DNA of 64,000 bases from Physcomitrium patens (lineage: Eukaryota; Streptophyta; Bryopsida; Funariales; Funariaceae): positions 7,348,328 through 7,412,327 of the forward strand of contig NC_037256.1 in the NCBI RefSeq assembly GCF_000002425.4, read 5' to 3'. A model generated the notes under the pieces. The model ran no database searches and was not told the origin of the DNA. It was given only the letters and a program-made list of their open reading frames with translations. The translations under genes were made by a program, and so were the position numbers. Below are positions 11,331 through 21,513 of the stretch, piece by piece. Each line of letters opens with the position of its first letter. The first letter of the stretch is position 1.

Positions 11331-11753
11331 TTATATATTGAGAAAATCTAATATGCGGCGAATTGTATTTGCTACATACTCTGATCTTTGTTCTCTTCGA
11401 AGATAGTTGATGGGTCCTCTTAGCCATCGATAGTGTCCCATTCCAGGGCGAAAAGACCACCCTGTTATTTGATCACTGTTGAGGCCTTCATAACTTCCTT
11501 CAAATAATACATTTGAAACACCATCAGGAGTCGTTCCTATCTCCAATAATATCACCAAACATCGAGAATCTCTTCCAAGGTCGTGATACCAAACGCGTTG
11601 TATCTCACCATCTATTCGAGGAAGAACATGTCGTTCTTGAGGGTCTTCATTTCGGTTGCGTCGTCTTGAAGGTTGTGACAATCACAATGTCTCATCCGGT
11701 AAGTCAGCAAACGAAGGTACTTGAGTTGAATCCGCTGGTTGTTGGCTCTCCAT
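11331..11753 (-). pseudogene. Third reading frame of C1 after the chromodomain, unknown function
   Basis: An ATG at 11751-11753, about 95 nt after the pol stop, starts MESQQPADSTQ. The frame would be 140 codons but has one TGA at 11682-11684, where C2 and C3 have the Arg codon CGA. From 11681 to the TAA at 11331 it is open. The predicted product is rich in Arg and acidic residues, with RRRNRNEDPQERH, VWYHDLGRDSR, GTTPDGVSN and MGHYRWLRGP. I see no signal peptide, membrane segment or nucleic-acid motif, and I do not recognise the family. Counterparts occupy the same place in C2 (29576-29997) and C3 (47025-47445), each broken differently. It ends 28 nt before the polypurine tract. Confidence 0.6.
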
Positions 11754-11848
11754 CTAATTAGCGTCACAAAATGCAAAGAAGTTACAAACAAGGATAGGAA
11801 ATTGAATGTTATCTTGCCTCAATCTTGTCTCTTTTATAAGAGAGGTTT

Positions 11849-14800
11849 TCATCTTGGTTTTGATGGATGTCCTTGATGAAAAACTTTGACTTTAGCTGAT
11901 GCATTTGCTAGATTCCTGGATGGCTCCCATGTGTGCTCACTAATATCATATCCGCACCAATGAACAAGATATTCCAGCTTATTTCGGCGCCGCCTTGAGT
12001 CTAATATCTCTTCCACCTCAAATTCTTCATTATTATCTACTTCTATAGGAGGCGGTGGCATTTGTCTTCTTCCTTGTATATCCATTGTCTTATATGGTTC
12101 AAGAAGAGACACGTGGAATACAGGATGGATCTTCATTGACTCCGGTAGATGTAACCGATATGCAACTGGGTTGATCTGTTCAGAAACAGAAAAGGGGCCA
12201 AGCCTACGATAGTCCAATTTGTCACAAGGTCGAGTGGTCTTGATATTGCGACGAAGTAGCCATACCTTATCACCCACGTTGAGTTGTGGTTGCTCTTTAC
12301 GATATACATCTGCATTTATCTTTTGTCGTTCTTGAGCTTTCTTCAACTGCGCCTTCATTATTGCATGTAACTCTGACAACCGATTTGCCATATCTTCTGC
12401 TGCAGGATTATCAACTTTTGAAAAATCAAAAGTATCAAGTCGTGGATGATAGCCATAATTGGCAAAGAAAGGTGTTTGTTGCGTGGAGAAATGTACCGTA
12501 TTATTATAAGCAAACTCTGCCAATGGCAGAAGGTTTGTCCAATCATCTTGTTGGTAGTTGATGGTACACCTTAAATACTGTTCCAAGACTTGGTTTACGC
12601 GCTTTGTTTGTCCATCAGTTTGAGGATGGAAAGCTGAAGATAGCTTTATGTCCACTTTTAAAATCTTGAAAAGAGTCCTGCAGAATCTCGACACAAATTG
12701 AGTTCCCCTATCCGATATGATATCTTTAGGTAATCCATGATAGCGATAGATATTATCAATGAAAAGCTTAGCTGTTTCTTCACCTGTGATAGATTTTGTA
12801 CATGGCATAAAATGTGCCATCTTGGTGAAACGATCTACTATCACAAATATAGAATCATAAGATCTTGAGTTTGGAAGATCTGTGATGAAATCCATAGAAA
12901 CAGAAGACCATGGTTGTTCTGGTATAGGTAATGGCTGAAGAAGTCCGTAAGGTCGATGTCTAGGAATTTTTGATCTTGAACAAATATCACATGATTGTAC
13001 AAAGTCTTTGACTGACTTCCACATTTGTGGCCACCAAAAATCTCTTGATATGAGTTCCAGAGTCTTATTATATCCAAAGTGACCTGCTGCTGGAAAGTCA
13101 TGACGTGCTTGAAGAACACGCAAACGTGCTTTTCCTTCTGGAACATATAGGCGTCCTTCAAAATATAATAGATTATTCTTGAACTCGAACTTAGAAGAAT
13201 CATGAGACTTGGAAGAATTATTCTCGATATCATAAACAAGAGGGTCTGAGGACATACTGGACTGGATTTGCTTGAGAAAAGTTGAATCAACAGTCAGTGT
13301 TGATTTCACTACTGGGAGATGAAATTGCTCCGGTTTCAAGAGGACCGTTCTTTGTTGCTCAAAAGCTGTATCTCCTTCTTTTGGTACAAAATAAGAACGT
13401 CTAGACAGGGCATCGGACAAACCTTGTTGTTTTCCTGGCCGATAAGTGATAATGAAGTCGAATCTTGACAAAGACATACTCCAACGAGCTTGACGACGAT
13501 TCAACACGCGTGCTGACATGAAATACTCGAGGTTCTTGTGATCTGTATACACAGTGACTGGACTAGAAGCGCCTTCTAGATAATGACGCCATTCTTGAAA
13601 AGAATCCACGATTGCAAGAAGTTCTTTATCGTGGATCTCATAATTGATCTCGGCTGCTGAGAATTTTCTTGAATGAAAAGCTATAGGATGAAGTTTGTCA
13701 TCTATTCCCATTTGTGATAAAACTGCATCCAAGGCAAAATCCGATGCGTCTGTTTCCATAAAAAATACCTTGGAAAAGTCAACACGATATAAGACTGGTG
13801 CAGAGACAAACGATGTCTTCAAGGCTTCAAATGCTGCTTCCGCTTCTTGATTCCATTGGAATTTATCTTTACTAGTCAAGCGTGTAAGTGGAGCTGCAAC
13901 TCGTGAGAAGTCTTTCATGAAGATCCGATAGTAATTGGCAAATCCCAAGAAACATTGGACATCTCTTTCAGTCTTTAGAATCTTCCAATCCATGATTGTT
14001 TGGACTTTCTTAGAATCCATCATAAGACCATCATTTGAAATGATGTATCCTAAAAAGTCAACTTGAGTAGTGTGAAATACACACTTTTCCATCTTGGCGT
14101 ACAATCCTGCATCTCTGAGTTTTTGTAATACTTGACGAACATGTATTTCATGTTCTTCAACATTCTTAGAATAAATCAGGATATCGTCTAGGTAGCAGAC
14201 GACAAAATTGTCTAAGAATTCACGAAATACATCATTCATGAGATGTTGAAAAGCAGCTGGTGCATTCGTGAGTCCAAAAGGCATGACATTGTATTCAAAG
14301 TGTCCGTACTTGGTTCGAAACGCAGTCTTCCATTCATCTCCTTCTTTGATCCGTACTAGATTATATGCTCCTCTTAGATCTATTTTTGTATAGATCTTAG
14401 CTTGATTTAACTGGTCAAGGAGTCCTGATATCAAAGGTAATGGATACTTGTTCTTGATTGTGATCTTGTTGAGTCCTCGATAGTCAACACACATTCGTAA
14501 AGATCCATCTTTTTTCTTTACGAATAAAATTGGAGCTCCTGCTGGAGATTTTGAATGGCGTATGAAATTCTTCGCTAAATTCTCGTCAATATATGTCTTG
14601 AGTTCAGCCATCTCATCTTGCGATAAAGTGTAAATTGGTCCAAATGGTGGCTGAGTTCCTTCCTTGAGATCGATTGAACAATCGTATGGGCGATGCTCAG
14701 GAAGAATATCTGCATTCTTTTTCTCAAAAACGTCTTGATAATCCTGATATTGACTTGGAATGCCACTTGAAGTCTTTACGCTTTCAGAAATAGGTGCAGT

Positions 14801-15412
14801 ATAAATAGCAAAAGTTGATCCTTCTTTTGCTGCGTGTATAAATGCTTTTGCACCTATAAGTGCGGGTTTTACTATACTAGACTCATGGTTTTTTACTTGA
14901 TTAATAGAATTGTTACTAATGCTCTGAGGAAAATCAAGTTTACGAGAAATCCAATCTATTCGAGGATTATACTTTTCTAACCATGATAAGCCTAAAATTA
15001 CTGGATTAGAGGGAGATCTAATTATATTAAAAATTACGCAACTACTATGACCATTTATTACTACATCTACAGGAAGTGTTTCGTGAGTTACATCTCTAGA
15101 AGACAACGGACGACCATCTATGACTTCTACGTGTACAGGTTTAGTTTTTTGTATTAATGATATTCTATGACATCTAGCAAATTCTTCATCTAAAAAACAA
15201 GCTGAGGCTCCTGAATCTATCAAGGCAGAGGCTTTGTAATTATTAGGTCCTAAACGCACATCTATTATAAAACAAGGAGATGGTTCTGAGGAGAGGATAG
15301 GACCTTCATTAGAAGTTGTACAAGATTCCAGCCGCACGGTCCCTATTGTAGCTGGACGTACTCGTTTTCTGACATACTGTCTTCTTTGACAGCCGTACTC
15401 CTCATTTTGTAG
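11849..15412 (-). CDS. Pol polyprotein of C1: protease, RT, RNase H, integrase, chromodomain
   Basis: Open for about 1187 codons with no clear AUG. It overlaps the end of gag by 70 nt in the -1 frame (upstream stop 15413-15415), so translation by -1 frameshift is inferred. Domains in order: protease with DSGASACFLD; RT with [28 protein letters not shown] and [14 protein letters not shown]; RNase H with [10 protein letters not shown] and [10 protein letters not shown]; integrase zinc domain (H-x-H...CDICSRSK) and core with MDFITDLP, ISDRGTQF and PQTDGQTKRVNQ; and a C-terminal chromodomain (EEFEVEEILDSRRRRNKLEY, WEPSRNL). The third catalytic residue, Glu in TERVNQ of C2, is Lys here (codon 12602-12604). 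The product should be unable to integrate by itself. The chromodomain would target silent chromatin. Confidence 0.93.
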   Translation of the reverse strand, partial: LQNEEYGCQRRQYVRKRVRPATIGTVRLESCTTSNEGPILSSEPSPCFIIDVRLGPNNYKASALIDSGASACFLDEEFARCHRISLIQKTKPVHVEVIDGRPLSSRDVTHETLPVDVVINGHSSCVIFNIIRSPSNPVILGLSWLEKYNPRIDWISRKLDFPQSISNNSINQVKNHESSIVKPALIGAKAFIHAAKEGSTFAIYTAPISESVKTSSGIPSQYQDYQDVFEKKNADILPEHRPYDCSIDLKEGTQPPFGPIYTLSQDEMAELKTYIDENLAKNFIRHSKSPAGAPILFVKKKDGSLRMCVDYRGLNKITIKNKYPLPLISGLLDQLNQAKIYTKIDLRGAYNLVRIKEGDEWKTAFRTKYGHFEYNVMPFGLTNAPAAFQHLMNDVFREFLDNFVVCYLDDILIYSKNVEEHEIHVRQVLQKLRDAGLYAKMEKCVFHTTQVDFLGYIISNDGLMMDSKKVQTIMDWKILKTERDVQCFLGFANYYRIFMKDFSRVAAPLTRLTSKDKFQWNQEAEAAFEALKTSFVSAPVLYRVDFSKVFFMETDASDFALDAVLSQMGIDDKLHPIAFHSRKFSAAEINYEIHDKELLAIVDSFQEWRHYLEGASSPVTVYTDHKNLEYFMSARVLNRRQARWSMSLSRFDFIITYRPGKQQGLSDALSRRSYFVPKEGDTAFEQQRTVLLKPEQFHLPVVKSTLTVDSTFLKQIQSSMSSDPLVYDIENNSSKSHDSSKFEFKNNLLYFEGRLYVPEGKARLRVLQARHDFPAAGHFGYNKTLELISRDFWWPQMWKSVKDFVQSCDICSRSKIPRHRPYGLLQPLPIPEQPWSSVSMDFITDLPNSRSYDSIFVIVDRFTKMAHFMPCTKSITGEETAKLFIDNIYRYHGLPKDIISDRGTQFVSRFCRTLFKILKVDIKLSSAFHPQTDGQTKRVNQVLEQYLRCTINYQQDDWTNLLPLAEFAYNNTVHFSTQQTPFFANYGYHPRLDTFDFSKVDNPAAEDMANRLSELHAIMKAQLKKAQERQKINADVYRKEQPQLNVGDKVWLLRRNIKTTRPCDKLDYRRLGPFSVSEQINPVAYRLHLPESMKIHPVFHVSLLEPYKTMDIQGRRQMPPPPIEVDNNEEFEVEEILDSRRRRNKLEYLVHWCGYDISEHTWEPSRNLANASAKVKVFHQGHPSKPR

Positions 15413-16350
15413 TTACGTCGCTTCTTTGGACAATGTTGAACAGTGTGCTTAGGTTCTCCACAATATAAGCACAATCCTTCTTGTCGACGACGAGACTTTT
15501 CTTGCTCAGTAAGAGGTTTGAAACGTACCGCATTAATTTGCATATCCTCTACTTCTGAAGGTATGTGTTGAGGAGACGTCGGTGTTGCCATTGAATTGTA
15601 GTAACGTTGAGGCCTACTTGTGCGACTCTCGGATCGAAATTCAAAAAGTCGATTGTCGTACTTCACAGCAAAGTCAATTGCTTGACTCAATGTTTGAGGA
15701 TCAGGTAAATTAAGCATCAATTTCTTTACCTCATATTGTAATCCGTAGAGAAATTGACTCACAAGTGCGGCATCATCCCACTTGATATCAGTTGTAAGTT
15801 GTCGAAATTGCGAAGCATATAATGTTACTGATCGATTGCCTTGTCGCAAAATACGGATCTTGTTGGTTGCAACACGAATTGCATCATGTTCTCCAAACAT
15901 GGATCGAAACTCCGCCAAAAAAGCCTCCAAATTATCCAATATTGGATCTCGTCGTTCAAGAAAAGATGAAAACCATGACAATGCTGAACCTGAAAGAAGT
16001 GTACCAATGAATCTAACTTGTGACCCTGGAGTTGGATAGCTCTGGGATTGAAGTTCAATCACTAATTGGACCTGATTGATGAATCCTCGAAACTTGGATC
16101 TGGTACCATCAAACTTCTCAGGCAAGGCCACTCTCGGTTCTGTAACACTCGAAGGGTGTTCCATTCTGGGAGAAGGGACATGGTTTGGTGCAGATGTTGA
16201 AGCAGCCCCAATCATCTCTATATCTTCACTTCCTACCATTCTTGTTGCTCCTTGTGGTGGTAAATTGAGTTGATGCATCGCAAGCATTAACTCCCTCAAT
16301 TGTTCTTGCATCTGTGCCATTGCACTCTTCATTTCAACAAGCTCTGCCAT
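15343..16350 (-). CDS. Gag of C1
   Basis: 335 residues from ATG 16348-16350 (MAELVEMKSAMAQMQEQ) to TAG 15343-15345. An N-terminal coiled-coil-like stretch is followed by a retrotransposon capsid domain (LPEKFDGTRSKFRGFINQV, SGSALSWFSSFLE) and one zinc knuckle CLYCGEPKHTVQHC (C-x2-C-x4-H-x4-C). No stops interrupt it. C2 gag is the same length class and closely similar, which supports the start. It would assemble the particle and bind element RNA. Confidence 0.93.
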   Translation of the reverse strand: MAELVEMKSAMAQMQEQLRELMLAMHQLNLPPQGATRMVGSEDIEMIGAASTSAPNHVPSPRMEHPSSVTEPRVALPEKFDGTRSKFRGFINQVQLVIELQSQSYPTPGSQVRFIGTLLSGSALSWFSSFLERRDPILDNLEAFLAEFRSMFGEHDAIRVATNKIRILRQGNRSVTLYASQFRQLTTDIKWDDAALVSQFLYGLQYEVKKLMLNLPDPQTLSQAIDFAVKYDNRLFEFRSESRTSRPQRYYNSMATPTSPQHIPSEVEDMQINAVRFKPLTEQEKSRRRQEGLCLYCGEPKHTVQHCPKKRRNYKMRSTAVKEDSMSENEYVQLQ

Positions 16351-16549
16351 AGTAGCACTTAGAAAAGAGAAGATATCTAATAACGCTCAAAACAAATAGA
16401 AGAGAGGAATTGATAACAAAGAAAATACTAAGAACAATATCAGTTTAAAAGAAGGTAATCCGCAACTTCTAATGCGCTTATGTCTTATCAAGAAAAATGG
16501 GTAATCCACTCTTAATCAAGAAAAGACAAAGCTCTCATATTGTAAGTGT

Positions 16550-16560
16550 ACTCTTGTCAA
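16550..16560 (-). other. Candidate self-primer annealing site of C1
   Basis: On the minus strand, two bases (GA) after the 5' LTR end, the sequence is TTGACAAGAGT. It does not begin with TGG, so it cannot pair with a tRNA CCA end. It is perfectly complementary to ACTCTTGTCAA inside the same LTR (16739-16729), which begins 31 nt from the TATA start. A sequence close to the initiator-tRNA primer site core (TATGAGAGC) occurs further in, at 16539-16531. Confidence 0.7.
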
Positions 16561-16562
16561 TC

Positions 16563-17092
16563 TGTCAAGGACAAGAACTCGATGAAAGCTAAAGAATAAG
16601 TGAGACTTTTCTGAAAAAGAAATAGGACAAAATAGAAATATGTATATTAAGAAAGAAACTGGAATGGCTATTGCCAAAATACAAGAAAACTAGAGACCCT
16701 TGAAACTAGACTAGAAGCAAGAAAGGAGTTGACAAGAGTGAAGAGGGCTTCACTCTTGCCTCTATATATACTATCTAACTAGAAGCCACGTGGCGATGTT
16801 CTATAAGACCTCCAATATATGTTGACTTTCTAGGCCACATGCCTTTGCTTGCAAGGCAAGTTTTCTATGGATAGACCACGTAGTTAGCTTGTTCTTTAAG
16901 CTTCCAACATGCGTGGCACATGGCTAACTTGTTGACCAAGTTTCTAACCTAAAAGTCAACTATAGACTCCTATAAAGTCAAAGCAGCGTCTATGAAGCTT
17001 CTAAGAAGCTTCTCTAGAAGATATTACACAATTAACCTACTTTTACATACTTTTATCTATTCATATAGGTAATTATATGTATGTCCGTGACA
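16563..17092 (-). repeat. 5' LTR of C1
   Basis: 530 bp, TGTCCGTGACA side at 17092 is the element's U3 end and TGTCAAGG at 16563 is the U5 end. It contains the element promoter. A palindrome GAAGCTTCT-A-AGAAGCTTC lies near 16994-17012. Confidence 0.93.
16729..16794 (-). promoter_or_regulatory. Core promoter of C1: G-box, TATA box, predicted start
   Basis: On the minus strand: G-box palindrome GCCACGTGGC (16794-16785), then TATATATA (16770-16763), then an inverted repeat with 11-bp arms (CAAGAGTGAAG / CTTCACTCTTG), then ACTCTTGTCAA (16739-16729). The last begins 31 nt after the first T of the TATA box, the usual spacing for a plant transcription start. G-boxes are bound by bZIP and bHLH factors, so light or stress control is possible. 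The start itself is inferred. Confidence 0.7.
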
Positions 17093-19583
17093 GAAGGAGG
17101 TTTATACTATACTTGAATCTTTTCAAGCACCAGAAGTTATTGTAGAGTCAAAATATAAAGTAGTAGATAAAAAGATAAAACATGTTGCCGGACCTTTACT
17201 AGAAGATTCTAAGGAGCAAATAGAAGAAGCATCAAAAGAAGAGAGTTTAAGAGATCTAAAGAAGATTAGACATCAGTTTACAAAAGAGACTTTTGAAGAA
17301 TTGAAGATTGGATGTGATGGTTCATTATTTCCAACAAAAATTGAATATTTTAAAAAAATACTTACGAAAGGAGGTAAATCATTTGTCTTTGGGTCTTGTG
17401 AAATAGGATGTGTAGATCCTAATGTTGTTGCTCCTATGATTATCTTTACAGTACCTCATGTGCCTTGTAACTTAAGGCCAATTCCCATGCCAAGGGCACA
17501 TTTATCTAAATTGGTAGAATTATTGAAAGAAAAGTTGTGAATGAAAATTTTGGAACCTTCTTTTGCTTCATATTCTAGTCATTGGTTTACAATGCCTAAG
17601 AAAAATGGATCATTATGTTTTATTCAAGATATACACTCAATGAATGTAGTAACTATAAGAAATGCAGGTATAAGATCTTTTGTAGATGAGTTTGCAGAAG
17701 CATTTGGGGGAAGGGCAATTTATTCAATGGATGATTTATATTCGGATTATGATCAATTTCAACTTACGTATGGAAGTAGAGATCTAACAACTATGAGAAT
17801 GCCACTTGGATTACTTAAAATATATACTCTCCCATAAGGTGCTACTAACACAATTGCACATATGATGAATGGGATGAACAAGGTATTAAGAGACTTCATT
17901 CCTGAAAAAACTATGCCTTTTTTAGATGATGTTCCTATCAAAGGATGTAAAGAAGGAGAAAAAGATGAAACTTTAGATGAGAGAAGGTGTTACAAATATA
18001 TTGTTGATCATATACAAGATTGTGAAAAGATTTTAACTTGACTTGAAGAGGTTCATCTTACACTTTCAGGAGCAAAATCTACATTTGGAGTGCAAGAAGT
18101 TCTTATTGTTGGGCATTTGTGTGGATTTTATGGGAGAAAGCCAGATCCAAGCATAGTTGATGCAATTGGAAAGATGAAAGATTCATGTGACTCTTTAATA
18201 GAAGTATGTAAGTTTTTAAGAGCTTGTGTATTTTATCGTATATGGATTCTTCATTATGCTCATGTAGCAGATCCATTTTATGAATTATTACATAAGGATT
18301 ATCGATTTAAATGAGAAAGAAAGTATATTGAAGCAATGCAGAAGCTAAAGATGTTATTGGTGGCACCTTTAATTTGAAGAAAAATTGATTATGACTATAA
18401 TAGACAAGTAATTCTTACTGTGGATACTACTCCTATTGCTATTGGATAGACTGTGGATCAAGATGATTCAAGTGGAAATAGATTTGCAGTTCGATTTGGA
18501 GCTAAAGTTTTAAGTACTCGCTAACGTACATATTTGCAAGTCAAAAGAGAACTTTGGGGAGTTATTTTGGCTATGGAAGCTGAAAGGGATTATTTGATTG
18601 GTGCAACAGTAGTAATTGAAATAGATTGCTTGCCATTACTTGGAATGATTACTAATTGTTCAATATCGGATATTGTAATATTAAGATGGATTGCTTATAT
18701 TAAGTCATTAAATCCTGAATTTAAGCATGTTGCAAAAAAAGATAATTTAATAGTAGACATGCTATCTCGAGCAAGATATGAAAGAGAAGACGAAATAGTT
18801 GAAGACATTCATGATGTTGGATCAAAATTCTATTCAGTATCAAATCTTAACAAAGAAGACAAGCTATTTTTTTAAGAATTTTATGAAAGAAAATTATTAG
18901 ATATTGGTCATTACTTGAATACCTTGACTAAGTAAGAAAATTGGTCTACAGAAAAATTTAAACAAATAAGAAAAAAGACATATGGATTTTTGCTTCAAGA
19001 AGGATTCTTATGGAAGAGACCAAAGAAAGGAATTGGAATGCCACAAAGACTGATAGGCAATAAAGAAGAGAAACAAAAATTATTAAAAGGATTTTATAAT
19101 AATTTATGAGCAAAACATGGAGGAATTTGGGCTACTTTTGCTAAACTTAAGAAATGATATTGATAGAAAAATATGTATCGAGATGTGCTCTTATTTATAG
19201 AGTCATGTGAAATTTGTCAAGCGTATTCTAATATACGACATCGAAATGGACTTCATCCTACATATCCTTTAGCTGTTCATTTTAAATGGATTGTTGATTT
19301 GGTTATTATGCCAATTAAATTATAGCAAATGAGATATTTGGTCTTAGCTTGTGAAGATTTATCAAATCAAGTAGAAGGAAGAGCATTGAGAACAAAATCT
19401 ATAGAAGAAATTTGTAGATTTTTACTTGAAGATGTTATTTGCCGCTACAGATGTGTAAGAAAAATCACTACAGATTGTGGAGAATTAAATGTATAAGAAG
19501 CTCGTGAATTCTTTGAAAGATATGGAATTAAACTATCATTGACTACTGCTTATAATCTTGAAGGAAATGTAGAAAGTAAACGT
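17093..19583 (+). pseudogene. Pol of A2, part 2 (RT, RNase H, start of integrase)
   Basis: Resumes A2 after C1 and is collinear with A1 pol. Visible parts are AGPLLEDSKEQ, RPIPMPRAHLSKLVELLKEK, the RT box MPFLDDVPIKG (near 17915), RNase H (LTVDTTPIAIG...), then an integrase region with CEICQ and a D-D core to NLEGNVESKR. Stops include 17538, 17836, 18040, 18312, 18448 and 18523. Both FLDD aspartates survive, but the frame cannot be translated. It is cut at 19583 inside integrase by G1. Confidence 0.85.
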
Positions 19584-21247
19584 TGTCGTGTTGTAACACG
19601 AGTACACTGTGAAAATATAAAGAAAGAGGACTTTTATTAATGTTCAGTTACCTCGAATATTGGGAGCAACGACCAATTCTAGTGCAAATACTGAGAGGCT
19701 AGGTTCAGTCACCCCGTTACAGTCAGCCGGGGCATACTGAAATGCTTCGTTCGATTCCAATAACAGAAGTCAGCAGGAAGGGAAAGGACCAATTCACACA
19801 ACGGGTGAGCCTGGTTCGAAGAGCCAATTGGATCCAATTTCAAGAATCCAATCTGAGTCCTCTTACCGAATATGAGACTTGAATTGGTCGGGCAACCCAA
19901 TGCAGTCTAATTACGGGAAAATCCAAGTCTTACTACGGGCCTCAACCAATCTGACGCGAAGGACCAATTTGATCCAATTACGGGAACATCCGGGTCTTAC
20001 TACTGGACTCTTAGCCGATATGAGACCTGAATTGGTCTGACGACTCAATGTGGTCCCGATTACAGGGTTTCGATTCTGTTTCAGGCTGTCCTGTTCTCTG
20101 TGCCGTTTCAAGGAACGTTGTTTTTGGTAAAAAGATCTCTTAAAGATAAAAACAAAGGAGAAAGCTCTGACGGCAAGAGCCAATTCCGGATCCAAGATAG
20201 AAGGAGCCAATTCCAGATCCAAGATGGAAGGAGCCAATTCCGGATCCAAGACGGAAGATTGAAGAAATTCAGAGGCTAGGATTTGAAAGAGGGGAGAATT
20301 AGGGTTAAAGGGGAGGAAGGTTAAGAAATGAGGGGGTTTTTTTTCAGATTGGGTTTTTTGATCGAAGAGCTAGCTTCAAGTTCTTTTCAAGGTCACTAGT
20401 TTGGTTTCATTAGGGTTTGTGAGGGGAGAGAAATCGCTGCTCAAACTCAGTGTTTATTTTGGTGTTTCGGATTTTATATAAAACATTGATGGTTTGCATT
20501 CTCAATTGGTTTGTGCAAGTCGTGTAGCATCTATAGATCAAAATTTGGTATTGTCTGGATAGTTGAGTGTGCTAAGTGTATACAAAAATTTGTGTTAATC
20601 TAACGATGCAATCAAGAGATAACTGGGTTTTAGTACAAAGGGTTGTTGGAAGTTGGCAATCTAGGGTTGGATAGGGTTTCTGTGATATCTAAAGATCTAC
20701 TAGTTGGATTGATGTAATTTTTGGCTTGGTAATAGAAGATTTGGAGATCAAGTGGCTATTCAATTTTGAGCTGGAGTTAACGGTTGACAAAGGAGAAATC
20801 ACTTCTGGAGTTTCTACATCAAATTTCAAGGTTGCGGCTGAGTGGCATCAGTGCGGTTTTTGGGCGTTTTCTTGCAATCTGTAAGTTGGGTTGGACTGAA
20901 ATTTTTTGAGCATATAGAAGGCTTATACTGGTATTTGGGTGCAAAATTTCACACTAAGTGGACGGTTGGATCAAAAGTTACAGGTCGTCAAAGCTCACTG
21001 GCTAGGGTTAGGACTTGTTAAGAAAAACAAAAATAACTTAATTATAAAAGAAATAAAGCAATTGGAATATTGTATGGTTAAAATGACTATGAGGAGTGTT
21101 TTTAAATACTTGGAAATTGATATTTCAATTATATTCTTCATACATGAATAAAATCTATTAGGGTTCTTTGTTATTTACAAAAACAACTATACCTTCCACA
21201 GCCAGATATCCAGTGTATTCCTAAACAAGACAACACGTAATACGACA
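19584..21247 (+). repeat. 5' LTR of G1
   Basis: 1664 bp, TGTCGTGTTGT ... TACGACA. At 19640-20150 it has the gag-derived block also seen in other family A LTRs. At 20177-20257 there are three tandem units of about 28 bp (GAGCCAATTCCGGATCCAAG and variants). Near its start CGTGTT-GT-AACACG can form a small hairpin. Confidence 0.9.
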
Positions 21248-21251
21248 TAAG

Positions 21252-21269
21252 TGGTGAACCCGACGTGAA
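21252..21269 (+). other. tRNA-type primer binding site of G1
   Basis: TGGTGAACCCGACGTGAA, four bases after the 5' LTR. Same sequence and spacing as in A1 and A2, which links G1 to family A for replication. Confidence 0.85.
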
Positions 21270-21513
21270 CGTTTGCGGTGGATGGTATTGAATTTTTTAT
21301 GTGGTTATTTGAATTGATGGTGCAAGATGACAAGGTTGATTTTAGAGTTTTTGGAAGACTTGGAGCTTTGGAGGATATTTTGAAAAGCAATGGTGATATT
21401 TGGATTATTATAGAGTATAGTATGGATTTATAGTCATCTTGGGGCATTTTGAGGTATCATGAGTTATTTATTGGAGCATTTCAAGGGATATTTTTTAATA
21501 ATTGTGGAAGAAA

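Larger units (their letters stand above)
10760..17092 (-). mobile_element. Chromovirus C1 (Ty3/gypsy), complete, nested in A2 pol
   Basis: Two 530-bp LTRs (10760-11289 and 16563-17092), both TGTCA...TGACA, are flanked by the perfect 5-bp duplication GAAGG (10755-10759, 17093-17097). By eye the LTRs differ at only about half a dozen positions, so insertion is fairly recent. Reading leftwards from 16563: a non-tRNA primer site, gag (16350-15343), pol in the -1 frame (to 11849), a third small frame (11753-11331), a polypurine tract (11303-11290), and the 3' LTR. This is the best preserved element in the window, but its integrase lacks the catalytic Glu. Confidence 0.95.

Noticed and set aside
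12286-12561. Plus-strand frame in C1 with counterparts at 28247 and 28745 (minus) in C2
   Set aside because: Antisense shadow of the conserved integrase-to-chromodomain region. Its conservation follows from pol.
15782-16273. Plus-strand frames opposite C1 gag
   Set aside because: Shadows of the real gag frame; the codons follow from its composition.
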